From positions 1 to 13,077 of the forward strand of contig CALWWH010000282.1 of NCBI GenBank assembly GCA_944385195.1: a stretch of 13,077 nt of DNA. Direction: 5' to 3'. This DNA is from an uncultured Oscillospiraceae bacterium (GTDB taxonomy: Bacteria > Bacillota > Clostridia > Oscillospirales > Oscillospiraceae). Both the position numbers and the translations under genes were made by a program. Below, in pieces: positions 1 through 5,267 of the stretch. The notes beneath the pieces are model-generated. The model worked only from the letters and a program-made list of their open reading frames with translations. It ran no database searches and had not been told where the DNA came from. Numbering within the stretch: the stretch's first letter is position 1; each line of letters opens with the position of its first letter.

Positions 1-175
1 GCTGGTAGGGACATTCCGCATAGACGCAGAATTGATATTTCCAGTGCGGGCGATAAAAGCGGCAGGTGCCGCAGTCCTCCGGCGTGACCGCCTCGCCGCT
101 GTCGTAGTGGTCGAAACCGGGCTTGCCACGCATGAGCTGTTCAAAGGCCCGGTCGCTGCCGGAAGTGAAGTACAT
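1..175 (-). CDS. Small cysteine-rich protein of unknown function (partial, C-terminus off the left edge)
   Basis: The reading frame starts at ATG 175-173 and is still open at base 1, giving 58 residues. An AGGAGG ribosome site (190-185) lies 9 bases before the start, which makes it a real gene. The visible protein begins MYFTSGSDRAFEQLM and is polar, with no signal peptide or membrane segment. It carries Cys35-x2-Cys38 and Cys50-x4-Cys55, separated by an aromatic stretch with Phe40, Tyr41, Trp45, Tyr47 and Phe49. Four cysteines in this arrangement suggest a small zinc-binding fold, but this is inference. I do not recognise a named family and assign no function. It follows the esterase on the same strand but is separated from it by two terminator-like hairpins, and I see no promoter of its own. 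Its end and true length are unknown. Confidence 0.75.
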   Translation of the reverse strand, partial: MYFTSGSDRAFEQLMRGKPGFDHYDSGEAVTPEDCGTCRFYRPHWKYQFCVYAECPYQ

Positions 176-202
176 AGGCCGTCGCCTCCTTTCCGCTTTT
201 GG

Positions 203-243
203 GCAAAAAGAAAAGCCGCAGACTTTTTCAAAATCTGCGGCTT
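203..243 (-). terminator. Intrinsic terminator (second of a tandem pair)
   Basis: A perfect 10-bp inverted repeat, AAGCCGCAGA (213-222) and TCTGCGGCTT (234-243), surrounds an 11-base loop. Read on the - strand it is followed by the U-rich tract TTTTCTTTTTG (214-204), the classic form of an intrinsic terminator. On the + strand no T-run follows, so it acts leftwards. It ends only about a dozen bases before the ribosome site of the small cysteine-rich gene, so it may end the esterase transcript, attenuate the downstream gene, or both. Confidence 0.75.
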
Positions 244-250
244 GGCCGAG

Positions 251-287
251 GAAACAGAAAAGGGCACTGTCATGCTTGACAACACCC
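251..287 (-). terminator. Probable intrinsic terminator (first of a tandem pair)
   Basis: On the - strand the bases 287 to 262 read GGGTGTTGTCA-AGCA-TGACAGTGCCC. These fold into an 11-bp stem with a 4-base loop if three adjacent G-U wobble pairs are counted. The stem is followed at once by TTTTCTGTTTC (261-251). On the + strand the three wobbles become mismatches, so the structure is strand-specific. It lies about 130 bases after the esterase stop codon. Confidence is moderate because of the wobbles and the interrupted T-run. Confidence 0.55.
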
Positions 288-330
288 TGTTTCTGCCTGA
301 TTATGCAGTTGTTTTGACCTGCCCCGTTTT

Positions 331-404
331 CCGCTGCCCTAAAAAACATTGATATTACTGGGTTTTTTCATGTTTTCTTATGGCAACGCTCTTTTCGGCA
401 GCGG
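331..404. repeat. Nested inverted repeats in the spacer after the esterase
   Basis: CCGCTGCC (331-338) is repeated inverted as GGCAGCGG (397-404), and inside it AAAAAAC (341-347) faces GTTTTTT (362-368). On the + strand the right outer arm is followed by TTATTTTTTC. It could form a long-loop hairpin facing the esterase end, or be chance in a low-complexity spacer. The rest of the spacer 288-419 shows no gene. Confidence 0.3.
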
Positions 405-419
405 TTATTTTTTCAGCCC

Positions 420-1964
420 TTAGAAGTTCATCTTCGGGATGAAGGGCCGGTAGTGCAGGTCCTGGTGGCACTTTGCCAGCTCGCGGTCGAAGTCGACCTT
501 CACCTCGCAGGTTTCGTCGAAGACCATGGTCGCCCCGGCCTCGGTGGTCCACTGGGGCCACCGGACGGGCAGGAACTGGTTGTTGGGGTCGCCGGTGCGG
601 GCGAAGCTGACCCATGCAGAGCAAATCTGATCCTCCAGCCGCTCAGAGACGCCGGGCTTGTTGCAGATGGCGACTTTGTCGGTGTTGTGGAAGACGAAGG
701 GGATCTCAGAGCAGTGCCATGCCGCGCGGCCGCCCAGGTAGGGGAACTCAAAGGCGAAGACGTAGTTGTAGGTCGGGGCGCAGCCGGACTGGGCACGCAG
801 ATCCATGTAGGCGATGGTGCTGGGGCGGTAGGCGTCGTCCACGTAGACCGCGTCGATGATGTTCTTGTTGGGCCAGGCCTTGGCGTAGAGTGCAATCAGG
901 CGGTCCACCTCGGCGGGGTCTGCCTCGGGGAAGGACTTGTGGACGAAGGCAACGCGCTGTTCTTGGCTCATGCTGTGCTTATCGCTGGGCATGCCAAAGC
1001 CCATCTCGGCGATGTTGGAGCCCAAAAGCATGGGAATCGTCTTTCCGTGGTCGGTGAAGCCGTCCAGCAGCGCATGGCCGACGAACCAGTCGTTGACCAC
1101 GGGGCCCCAGCCGAAGGTGTTGACGCCCTCTTTCTTAAGCTCGTCGACATAGCCCAGCAGAGTCTCCACAGGCATATTCGCCAGCGCTTCGATGTCCTCG
1201 GTGCCGGTCTTGCGGAAAAGGCCGCTGAGGATGTTTTGCGAGAAGGACTTATCCACCAGCCGGTCTGCGGCCGAGCGCAGGCCGGACTCCACGATGACCT
1301 TGTGGAACAGGCCGTCTGCCGCGGGAATCTGCATCAGGGTGGAGACCTTGCCGCCGCCGCCGGACTGGCCGAAGATGGTCACATTGTCTGGATCGCCGCC
1401 GAACGCGGCGATGTTGTCGTGAATCCATTGCAGCGCCGCCACCAGGTCGGCCATGCCGCAGTTGCCGGAGTTTTGGTATTTCTCGCCGTAGTCGCTCAGA
1501 TCCAGGAAGCCCAGAATATTCAGGCGGTGGTTGATGCTGACCACAACCACGTCCCCGTATTCCGACAGATTTGCCCCGTCGTAGGCAATCATCTCGATGG
1601 CAGACCCGGAGGCGAAGCCGCCGCCGTGCATCCAGACCATGACGGGCTTTTTCGCCGCCGGATCAATCGACTGGGACCAGATGTTGAGGTTCAGGCAGTC
1701 CTCGCTCTTGGGCCAGAAGCGATGGGGTACGGTCAGGTCGCCGTTGGGGGAGTCCGGGGAGGCGGGGTAGGTGATATAGCCGTAGGCCATGGCCTCTTTG
1801 ACGCCCTCCCAAGGCTCAACGGGGGTGGGCTGCTGCCAGCGTTTGCAGTTGGCGTACTGAACGCCGAGGAAGTGATAGGTCGTGCCCAGGCGGTAGCCGT
1901 GGAGCTTGCCGGCTTTGGTGTCGACGATGGGCGCCGTTGCAGTGCAGAAAAATTCCTTTGCCAT
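420..1964 (-). CDS. Type B carboxylesterase (para-nitrobenzyl esterase-like)
   Basis: This 514-residue alpha/beta hydrolase of the carboxylesterase/cholinesterase family is predicted to hydrolyse carboxylic esters; the natural substrate cannot be read from sequence. Seen in order: the family signature EDCLNLNIW (88-96), the oxyanion-hole motif HGGGF (113-117), the nucleophile elbow G-Q-S-G-G with Ser201, the probable acid Glu320 in GSNIAEMG, and the probable catalytic His417 in AWHCSEIPFVF. The triad therefore looks complete, and the length is normal for the family. There is no signal peptide or anchor, so it is probably cytoplasmic. The start ATG (1964-1962) has GGAGGT 7 bases upstream, and a consensus promoter lies just before it. 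It looks like a single-gene transcript and is not co-transcribed with the division genes. The role may be scavenging or detoxification of esters (inference). Confidence 0.93.
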   Translation of the reverse strand: MAKEFFCTATAPIVDTKAGKLHGYRLGTTYHFLGVQYANCKRWQQPTPVEPWEGVKEAMAYGYITYPASPDSPNGDLTVPHRFWPKSEDCLNLNIWSQSIDPAAKKPVMVWMHGGGFASGSAIEMIAYDGANLSEYGDVVVVSINHRLNILGFLDLSDYGEKYQNSGNCGMADLVAALQWIHDNIAAFGGDPDNVTIFGQSGGGGKVSTLMQIPAADGLFHKVIVESGLRSAADRLVDKSFSQNILSGLFRKTGTEDIEALANMPVETLLGYVDELKKEGVNTFGWGPVVNDWFVGHALLDGFTDHGKTIPMLLGSNIAEMGFGMPSDKHSMSQEQRVAFVHKSFPEADPAEVDRLIALYAKAWPNKNIIDAVYVDDAYRPSTIAYMDLRAQSGCAPTYNYVFAFEFPYLGGRAAWHCSEIPFVFHNTDKVAICNKPGVSERLEDQICSAWVSFARTGDPNNQFLPVRWPQWTTEAGATMVFDETCEVKVDFDRELAKCHQDLHYRPFIPKMNF

Positions 1965-1997
1965 AGAGGATACCTCCGATCGATTCTATTTTGTTAT

Positions 1998-2026
1998 AGT
2001 ATAAATTGATTTTGCCCGGGCGTCAA
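1998..2026 (-). promoter_or_regulatory. Sigma-A-type promoter for the carboxylesterase
   Basis: On the - strand TTGACG (2026-2021) and TATACT (2003-1998) are separated by exactly 17 bases. Transcription would begin near base 1991, giving a leader of about 27 bases before the esterase ATG, with its GGAGGT inside. It lies just downstream (in the - direction) of the strong terminator at 2063-2102, so the esterase is expected to be transcribed independently of the membrane protein gene. Confidence 0.8.
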
Positions 2027-2062
2027 TTGGCGTTTGGGGACATGCTGAGGGGTAAAAGTGGA

Positions 2063-2102
2063 CAAAAAGCCGGGGGGCGCAGCGTTTGCTGCGCCCCCCG
2101 GC
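2063..2102 (-). terminator. Strong intrinsic terminator after the YhfC-like gene
   Basis: A perfect 15-bp GC-rich inverted repeat (2069-2083 with 2088-2102) closes a GTTT loop. On the - strand it is followed by TTTTTG (2068-2063). It starts 5 bases after the stop codon (2110-2108) of the membrane protein gene and insulates it from the esterase promoter. Confidence 0.92.
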
Positions 2103-2107
2103 TGCGG

Positions 2108-2935
2108 TCAGCGCCGATGCCGCACGGACAAGCGGTCGCCCTTGAATTTGAATTTATGGGCCTCGAGTTTGTTGTAATACTGCACAGCCCAGAGGCCAAA
2201 GCCAATGCTCAGCGCGTAGGTCAGCAGCTCCTCCAGGCGGAAGCTGGTGAGAAGCCCGGCAGTGTACAGCCCGTAGGGAAGACGTACCACGGTGTAGCCC
2301 AGTATGGCCCAGAGCAGGACTTTGGCGTCGCTTTGCGTGGCGGCATACCAGGCCATCACGGCGACGCTCATGCACTGGATCAGATAGAAAATGCGGTTGA
2401 TGCCGGAGAAGGCCTGATCCCAGCTGTTGGCATTGGCCAGCGTGGTCAGCATCTGCTCCAGGGCGTCGGCCTCTTCGGGGCCGGAGGCGTTGGCCAGGAT
2501 GGAGGCCAGACCGTCACTGTTGCAAGTGGTGCAGAGCGTGTAAGTGGTTAGGTTGCTGATGCCGCCGACGATGAGCTCCAGGGCGGCAAAGCCAATGGCA
2601 AAGCCCAGCGCTGCATCGATGCTGTCAAAGCGCCGGCTCAGCTGGAGCTTGATGACGGCAAACTGCGCCATGGGACGAATGACAGCCACAAAAGCGGCTA
2701 AATACACCGCGTATAGGACGGCGTTTGCAACAATCGGCGAGCCCTCCGCCAGGACGAAGCTGTCGACCAGATTTTCCACCAGCATCAGAATGATGCAGGT
2801 GAAGGCGCCCAGCAACGCCTGGGAGAATCGAACCCTGCCGAAGAGATAGGCCCAAACCACGATGACTAGGATAAAACAGATGATCGCGTTGAGACCAATG
2901 AGATTTTTTGTCAATGCGGGAATGGTAAGCTCCAA
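2108..2935 (-). CDS. Multi-pass membrane protein resembling the YhfC (putative intramembrane protease) family
   Basis: From the TTG start (2935-2933) this encodes 275 residues. Hydrophobic segments lie roughly at 11-32, 38-60, 69-88, 109-128, 179-200, 204-222 and 236-253, with a soluble loop at about 129-177 that contains a Cys135-x2-Cys138 pair. The tail is basic. The layout, including GFAIGFAALELIVGGISNL (110-128) before the long loop and a helix with INRIFYLIQ after it, resembles the YhfC family of putative CAAX-protease-like membrane proteins. The histidine expected in the first of these motifs and the usual paired glutamates are not visible, so activity is doubtful. I chose TTG because the only upstream ATG in frame overlaps the -10 box TATAAT and cannot be on the transcript, while AGGAGAGG ends 10 bases before the TTG. 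It is transcribed away from the division operon. The gene is certain; the family is tentative. Confidence 0.6.
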   Translation of the reverse strand: MELTIPALTKNLIGLNAIICFILVIVVWAYLFGRVRFSQALLGAFTCIILMLVENLVDSFVLAEGSPIVANAVLYAVYLAAFVAVIRPMAQFAVIKLQLSRRFDSIDAALGFAIGFAALELIVGGISNLTTYTLCTTCNSDGLASILANASGPEEADALEQMLTTLANANSWDQAFSGINRIFYLIQCMSVAVMAWYAATQSDAKVLLWAILGYTVVRLPYGLYTAGLLTSFRLEELLTYALSIGFGLWAVQYYNKLEAHKFKFKGDRLSVRHRR

Positions 2936-2966
2936 GGGCTTCAGTCCTCTCCTGTATGTTGCTGTC

Positions 2967-2995
2967 ATTATAGCAGGTCTTGGCCCTGAGCGCAA
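2967..2995 (-). promoter_or_regulatory. Promoter of the YhfC-like gene
   Basis: On the - strand TTGCGC (2995-2990) and a perfect TATAAT (2972-2967) are 17 bases apart. Transcription would start near base 2960, just before AGGAGAGG (2953-2946) and the TTG start codon at 2935. This placement decides the gene start. Confidence 0.8.
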
Positions 2996-3019
2996 TTGCT
3001 TCTGCGCGGATTTGTACAA

Positions 3020-3195
3020 TTATCCTTGCGTCATCTCTGAATAGGAGATAAATAAAAAGTTAGAATATCGAGTTTGGATATATAAAATTTTGGAAGAAGA
3101 AATTATCCCTCTAAGGCCAATTTTTCATCTTTTTTCTGGTAAGAACTGGCCCAATGAGGTCAAAAAAGTTTTTTGCCCAAGTTTTCAATTTGGGA
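3020..3195. other. AT-rich intergenic stretch between divergent promoters, no gene
   Basis: This stretch is visibly richer in A and T than everything around it, with several A and T runs. It contains the 15-base palindrome CAAAAAAGTTTTTTG (3161-3175) and a short inverted repeat CCCAA/TTGGG (3176-3180 and 3190-3194) right beside the -35 region of the mraZ promoter. No open frame with a ribosome site is seen on either strand. It may work as an UP-element-like or bent-DNA region upstream of mraZ (inference). Confidence 0.5.
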
Positions 3196-3223
3196 TTGCA
3201 TTTCTCGCAAAGTAGTGTATACT
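3196..3223 (+). promoter_or_regulatory. Promoter of the division/cell wall operon
   Basis: TTGCAT (3196-3201) and TATACT (3218-3223) are separated by 16 bases. Transcription would begin near 3230, exactly where the TGGAG boxes start, leaving a leader of about 70 bases before mraZ. It is the only convincing + strand promoter upstream of the nine-gene cluster. Confidence 0.75.
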
Positions 3224-3228
3224 ATCAG

Positions 3229-3280
3229 TGTGGAGCAAAATGGAGTAATAATCCACGTTTTGGAGCAGAATGGAGCGCCG
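3229..3280 (+). promoter_or_regulatory. Probable MraZ operator: four phased TGGAG boxes
   Basis: TGGAG occurs at 3231, 3241, 3261 and 3271, so each box sits in a 10-base unit. The unit missing from the row, at 3251, holds TCCAC, an inverted near-copy (GTGGA on the other strand). MraZ proteins are known to bind short direct repeats of the TGGG/TGGAG kind in their own promoter region, about one helical turn apart. The boxes lie at or just after the predicted transcription start, which suits autorepression of the operon. The binding itself is inferred. Confidence 0.75.
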
Positions 3281-3298
3281 GCGAAAGGAGATGATCAA

Positions 3299-3715
3299 AT
3301 GACCGGGAAACAGGAGTGCAGCTTTGACCCCAAGGGTCGTTTGATCGTGCCTGCCAAGTTCCGCGATGAGCTGGGCGAACAGTTTTACATCACACCCGGC
3401 CTGGACGGCTGCCTGGCGGTCTACCCCGAGGCCAAGTGGCAGGGCATCATGGCAAAGATCGCCGCCGCCCCCCGGGCTGTGGCCAAGAAGGCGCGCTATA
3501 TGCTGGCAAACACCGTCACCTGTGAGCCTGACAAGCAAGGGCGCATCATGATCCCGCAGGAGCTGCGGGACCAGGCCCACCTGGAGGGGCGCATTCTCTT
3601 TGTGGGACAGTTTGACTACGCCGAGCTTTGGAACGTCGAGACCTTCCAGGCCGGTGAGGCGGAGAACCTCACCCCCGACGAGATCGAGGCGCTGTATGAG
3701 GAGCTGCAGCTTTGA
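3299..3715 (+). CDS. mraZ: Transcriptional regulator MraZ
   Basis: This 138-residue protein has the tandem double-psi (AbrB-like) DNA-binding motif DxxGRxxxPxxxR twice, at residues 10-22 (DPKGRLIVPAKFR) and 78-90 (DKQGRIMIPQELR), which is diagnostic for MraZ. In the family it forms a ring-shaped oligomer that binds repeats in front of its own gene and controls the dcw operon; the phased boxes just upstream fit this. ATG 3299 is chosen because AAAGGAGATGATC, almost fully complementary to the 16S rRNA 3' end, stands directly before it. The in-frame extension to 3173 would begin upstream of the promoter. The N-terminus is a little shorter than in textbook MraZ, with no MFxG opening. The stop codon overlaps the start of rsmH. 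Confidence 0.96.
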   Translation: MTGKQECSFDPKGRLIVPAKFRDELGEQFYITPGLDGCLAVYPEAKWQGIMAKIAAAPRAVAKKARYMLANTVTCEPDKQGRIMIPQELRDQAHLEGRILFVGQFDYAELWNVETFQAGEAENLTPDEIEALYEELQL

Positions 3716-4653
3716 TGGACAACTTTCACCATGTACCCGTTCTGCTGGATGAGTGTATCGAGGCCCTGAACATCAGACCCGACGGCATCTATGTCGACGG
3801 CACGCTGGGCGGGGCGGGACACTCCTCGGAGATTGTCAAGCGCCTCACTACGGGCACGCTGATTGGGATTGACCGGGACCCTAAGGCCCTGGAGGCGGCG
3901 GGGGAGCGGCTGAGGCCCTGGCAGGACCGCGTCAAGCTGGTGCACGGCAATTTCTCTGAGCTCGAGCAGATCCTCTCCCAGCTGGGGATACCGGCGGTGG
4001 ATGGGATGCTCTTCGACCTGGGCGTATCCTCGCCCCAGCTGGACGATGCCGCACGAGGGTTCTCCTACATGGCAGACGCGCCGCTGGATATGCGAATGAA
4101 TCCGGAGGATCGCCTGAGTGCCTGGGAAGTGGTCAACCAGTGGCCTCGCGCCGAGCTGCGCCGCATCCTGCAGGACTATGGGGAGGAGCGCTATGCCGGT
4201 CTCATTGCGGCAGCCATCGAGCGCAGACGCGAGGAAAAACCAATCCAGACCACATTGGAGCTGGTCGATCTGATCCGTGGGGCGATGCCGCCATCGGCGC
4301 TGCGGGAGAAGCAGCACCCGGCAAAACGCAGCTTTCAGGCCATCCGCATCGCCGTCAACGACGAGCTCGGGGCGGTAGAGCGCATGATGGCCACAGCCAT
4401 CGACCACCTCAATCCCGGCGGACGGCTGGCGGTGATTACCTTCCACTCTTTGGAAGACCGCATCGTCAAATCCGCCATGGCGGAGGCAGCCAGGGGCTGC
4501 ATCTGCCCGCCGAAGCTTCCCGTCTGCGTCTGCGGACGCACGCCAAAGGTGAAGCTGACACCCAAAAAACCCATCGTCGCCGGCCCTGACGAGCTGGCGC
4601 GCAATCCCCGCGCACGGAGCGCAAAACTGCGGGTAGCCGAGCGGCTGCCCTGA
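3715..4653 (+). CDS. rsmH: 16S rRNA (cytosine-1402-N4)-methyltransferase RsmH (MraW)
   Basis: RsmH uses S-adenosylmethionine to methylate N4 of C1402 in the decoding centre of 16S rRNA. The 312-residue protein opens with HHVPVLLDECIEAL, followed by the SAM-binding motif VDGTLGGAGHS (27-37), the acidic motif GIDRDP (51-56), FDLGVSSPQLD (100-110) and ITFHSLEDRIVK (241-252). A C-terminal CxC pair (Cys262/264 and Cys271/273) precedes the basic tail with RNPRARSAKLRVAER; all are family hallmarks and the length is typical. ATG 3715 overlaps the mraZ stop codon (TGATG), so translation is probably coupled. A TTG at 3712, 8 bases after GAGGAG, is an alternative start adding one residue. Confidence 0.96.
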   Translation: MDNFHHVPVLLDECIEALNIRPDGIYVDGTLGGAGHSSEIVKRLTTGTLIGIDRDPKALEAAGERLRPWQDRVKLVHGNFSELEQILSQLGIPAVDGMLFDLGVSSPQLDDAARGFSYMADAPLDMRMNPEDRLSAWEVVNQWPRAELRRILQDYGEERYAGLIAAAIERRREEKPIQTTLELVDLIRGAMPPSALREKQHPAKRSFQAIRIAVNDELGAVERMMATAIDHLNPGGRLAVITFHSLEDRIVKSAMAEAARGCICPPKLPVCVCGRTPKVKLTPKKPIVAGPDELARNPRARSAKLRVAERLP

Positions 4654-4667
4654 TCGGAGGGAACAGC

Positions 4668-5204
4668 ATGGCAAGGAAACGGACAGATGGCAGCGCGGCG
4701 TATGATCTCTATCGCAAACCCTGGAAGGATAGCAGTGCCCGTGAGCTGGAGCTGCCGGAACTGCCGGAACTTCCCCAGCAGCGCCCTGCCGACCGGGAGA
4801 AGGTCATTGTCAAGGCTCGCGCGAGTATCTCTCTGACAGCCATTTTTGGCTTTGCGGCGGTTTTGGCGCTGCTGGTCATGGTCATCTCCGGTTATGTCCG
4901 CCTGTACGAGCTTAACTCGGTGCACGCGGATCTGAGCGAGCAGCTTGAATCGCTGCAGACGGAGCAAAGCCGCCTGGAGGCCAGCTATGAGAGCAAGCTC
5001 GATATGGAGCAGATCGAGGCAGTCGCCGCCAGCGAGCTGGGGATGCACATTCCCCGGGATGACCAGATTGTCTATCTCGATATGTCCGGAGAGGACAGTG
5101 CGGTGGTCTATGACTCCGACAGCATGGACGTGAATTCCGTGTTCCAGGCGCTGAGAAACGGCTTTTCCTATTTGATTGAGTATATCCGGGCATACTTCTC
5201 CTGA
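4668..5204 (+). CDS. ftsL: FtsL/DivIC-like septum formation protein
   Basis: A bitopic membrane protein of 178 residues. A basic, proline-rich cytoplasmic tail (1-50) with a short repeat ELPELP is followed by one transmembrane helix at about 54-76, a coiled-coil-like segment at about 77-112, and a conserved-looking extracellular part with ELGMHIPRDDQIVYLD (123-138). This plan, and the place between rsmH and the transpeptidase gene, is that of FtsL, which binds DivIC and FtsQ/DivIB in the divisome. Sequence similarity in this family is weak, so the name rests mainly on topology and position. The C-terminal part after residue 140 is longer than in typical FtsL and ends in an amphipathic, aromatic-rich stretch. 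GGAGG (4656-4660) lies 7 bases before the ATG. Confidence 0.85.
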   Translation: MARKRTDGSAAYDLYRKPWKDSSARELELPELPELPQQRPADREKVIVKARASISLTAIFGFAAVLALLVMVISGYVRLYELNSVHADLSEQLESLQTEQSRLEASYESKLDMEQIEAVAASELGMHIPRDDQIVYLDMSGEDSAVVYDSDSMDVNSVFQALRNGFSYLIEYIRAYFS

Positions 5205-5227
5205 CCGGACCATAAAGTTTACTGACC

Positions 5228-5245
5228 GGGGCCGTTCGCGGCCCC
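5228..5245 (+). other. GC hairpin with TTCG loop between ftsL and the transpeptidase gene
   Basis: GGGGCCG (5228-5234) and CGGCCCC (5239-5245) form a perfect 7-bp stem with a TTCG loop, followed by only TTTA. It sits in the largest internal gap of the cluster (63 bases) and ends 11 bases before the ribosome site of the next gene. CTGACCGG occurs twice just before it (5201-5208 and 5222-5229). It could weakly attenuate transcription or mark an RNA-processing point; it lacks the T-run of a full terminator. Confidence 0.5.
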
Positions 5246-5267
5246 TTTACCGGATCGGGAGGTTCCC

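Noticed and set aside
173..271. Leader frame on the - strand from ATG 271 across the second terminator
   Set aside because: No ribosome site before the ATG and a low-complexity product; a leader peptide cannot be supported.
276..306. Possible + strand promoter (TTGACA followed by a TTATG-like -10)
   Set aside because: The spacing and -10 are poor, no + strand gene follows, and the bases are better explained by the - strand terminator stem.
453..2009. A 518-codon open frame on the + strand across the esterase gene
   Set aside because: It mirrors the esterase codons, has no ribosome site or recognisable domain, and gives an implausible Val/Gly/His-rich protein.
3090..3213. Short + strand frame starting at a TTG in the AT-rich intergenic stretch
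   Set aside because: No ribosome site, no promoter before it, and it overlaps the mraZ promoter.
3173..3298. N-terminal extension of mraZ by 42 codons
   Set aside because: It would begin upstream of the promoter and run through the operator; the near-perfect ribosome site supports ATG 3299.
3291..3302. Three-codon frame ATG ATC AAA TGA whose stop overlaps the mraZ start
   Set aside because: The ATG lies inside the ribosome site of mraZ, so it is most likely chance from the GATGATC anti-SD match.
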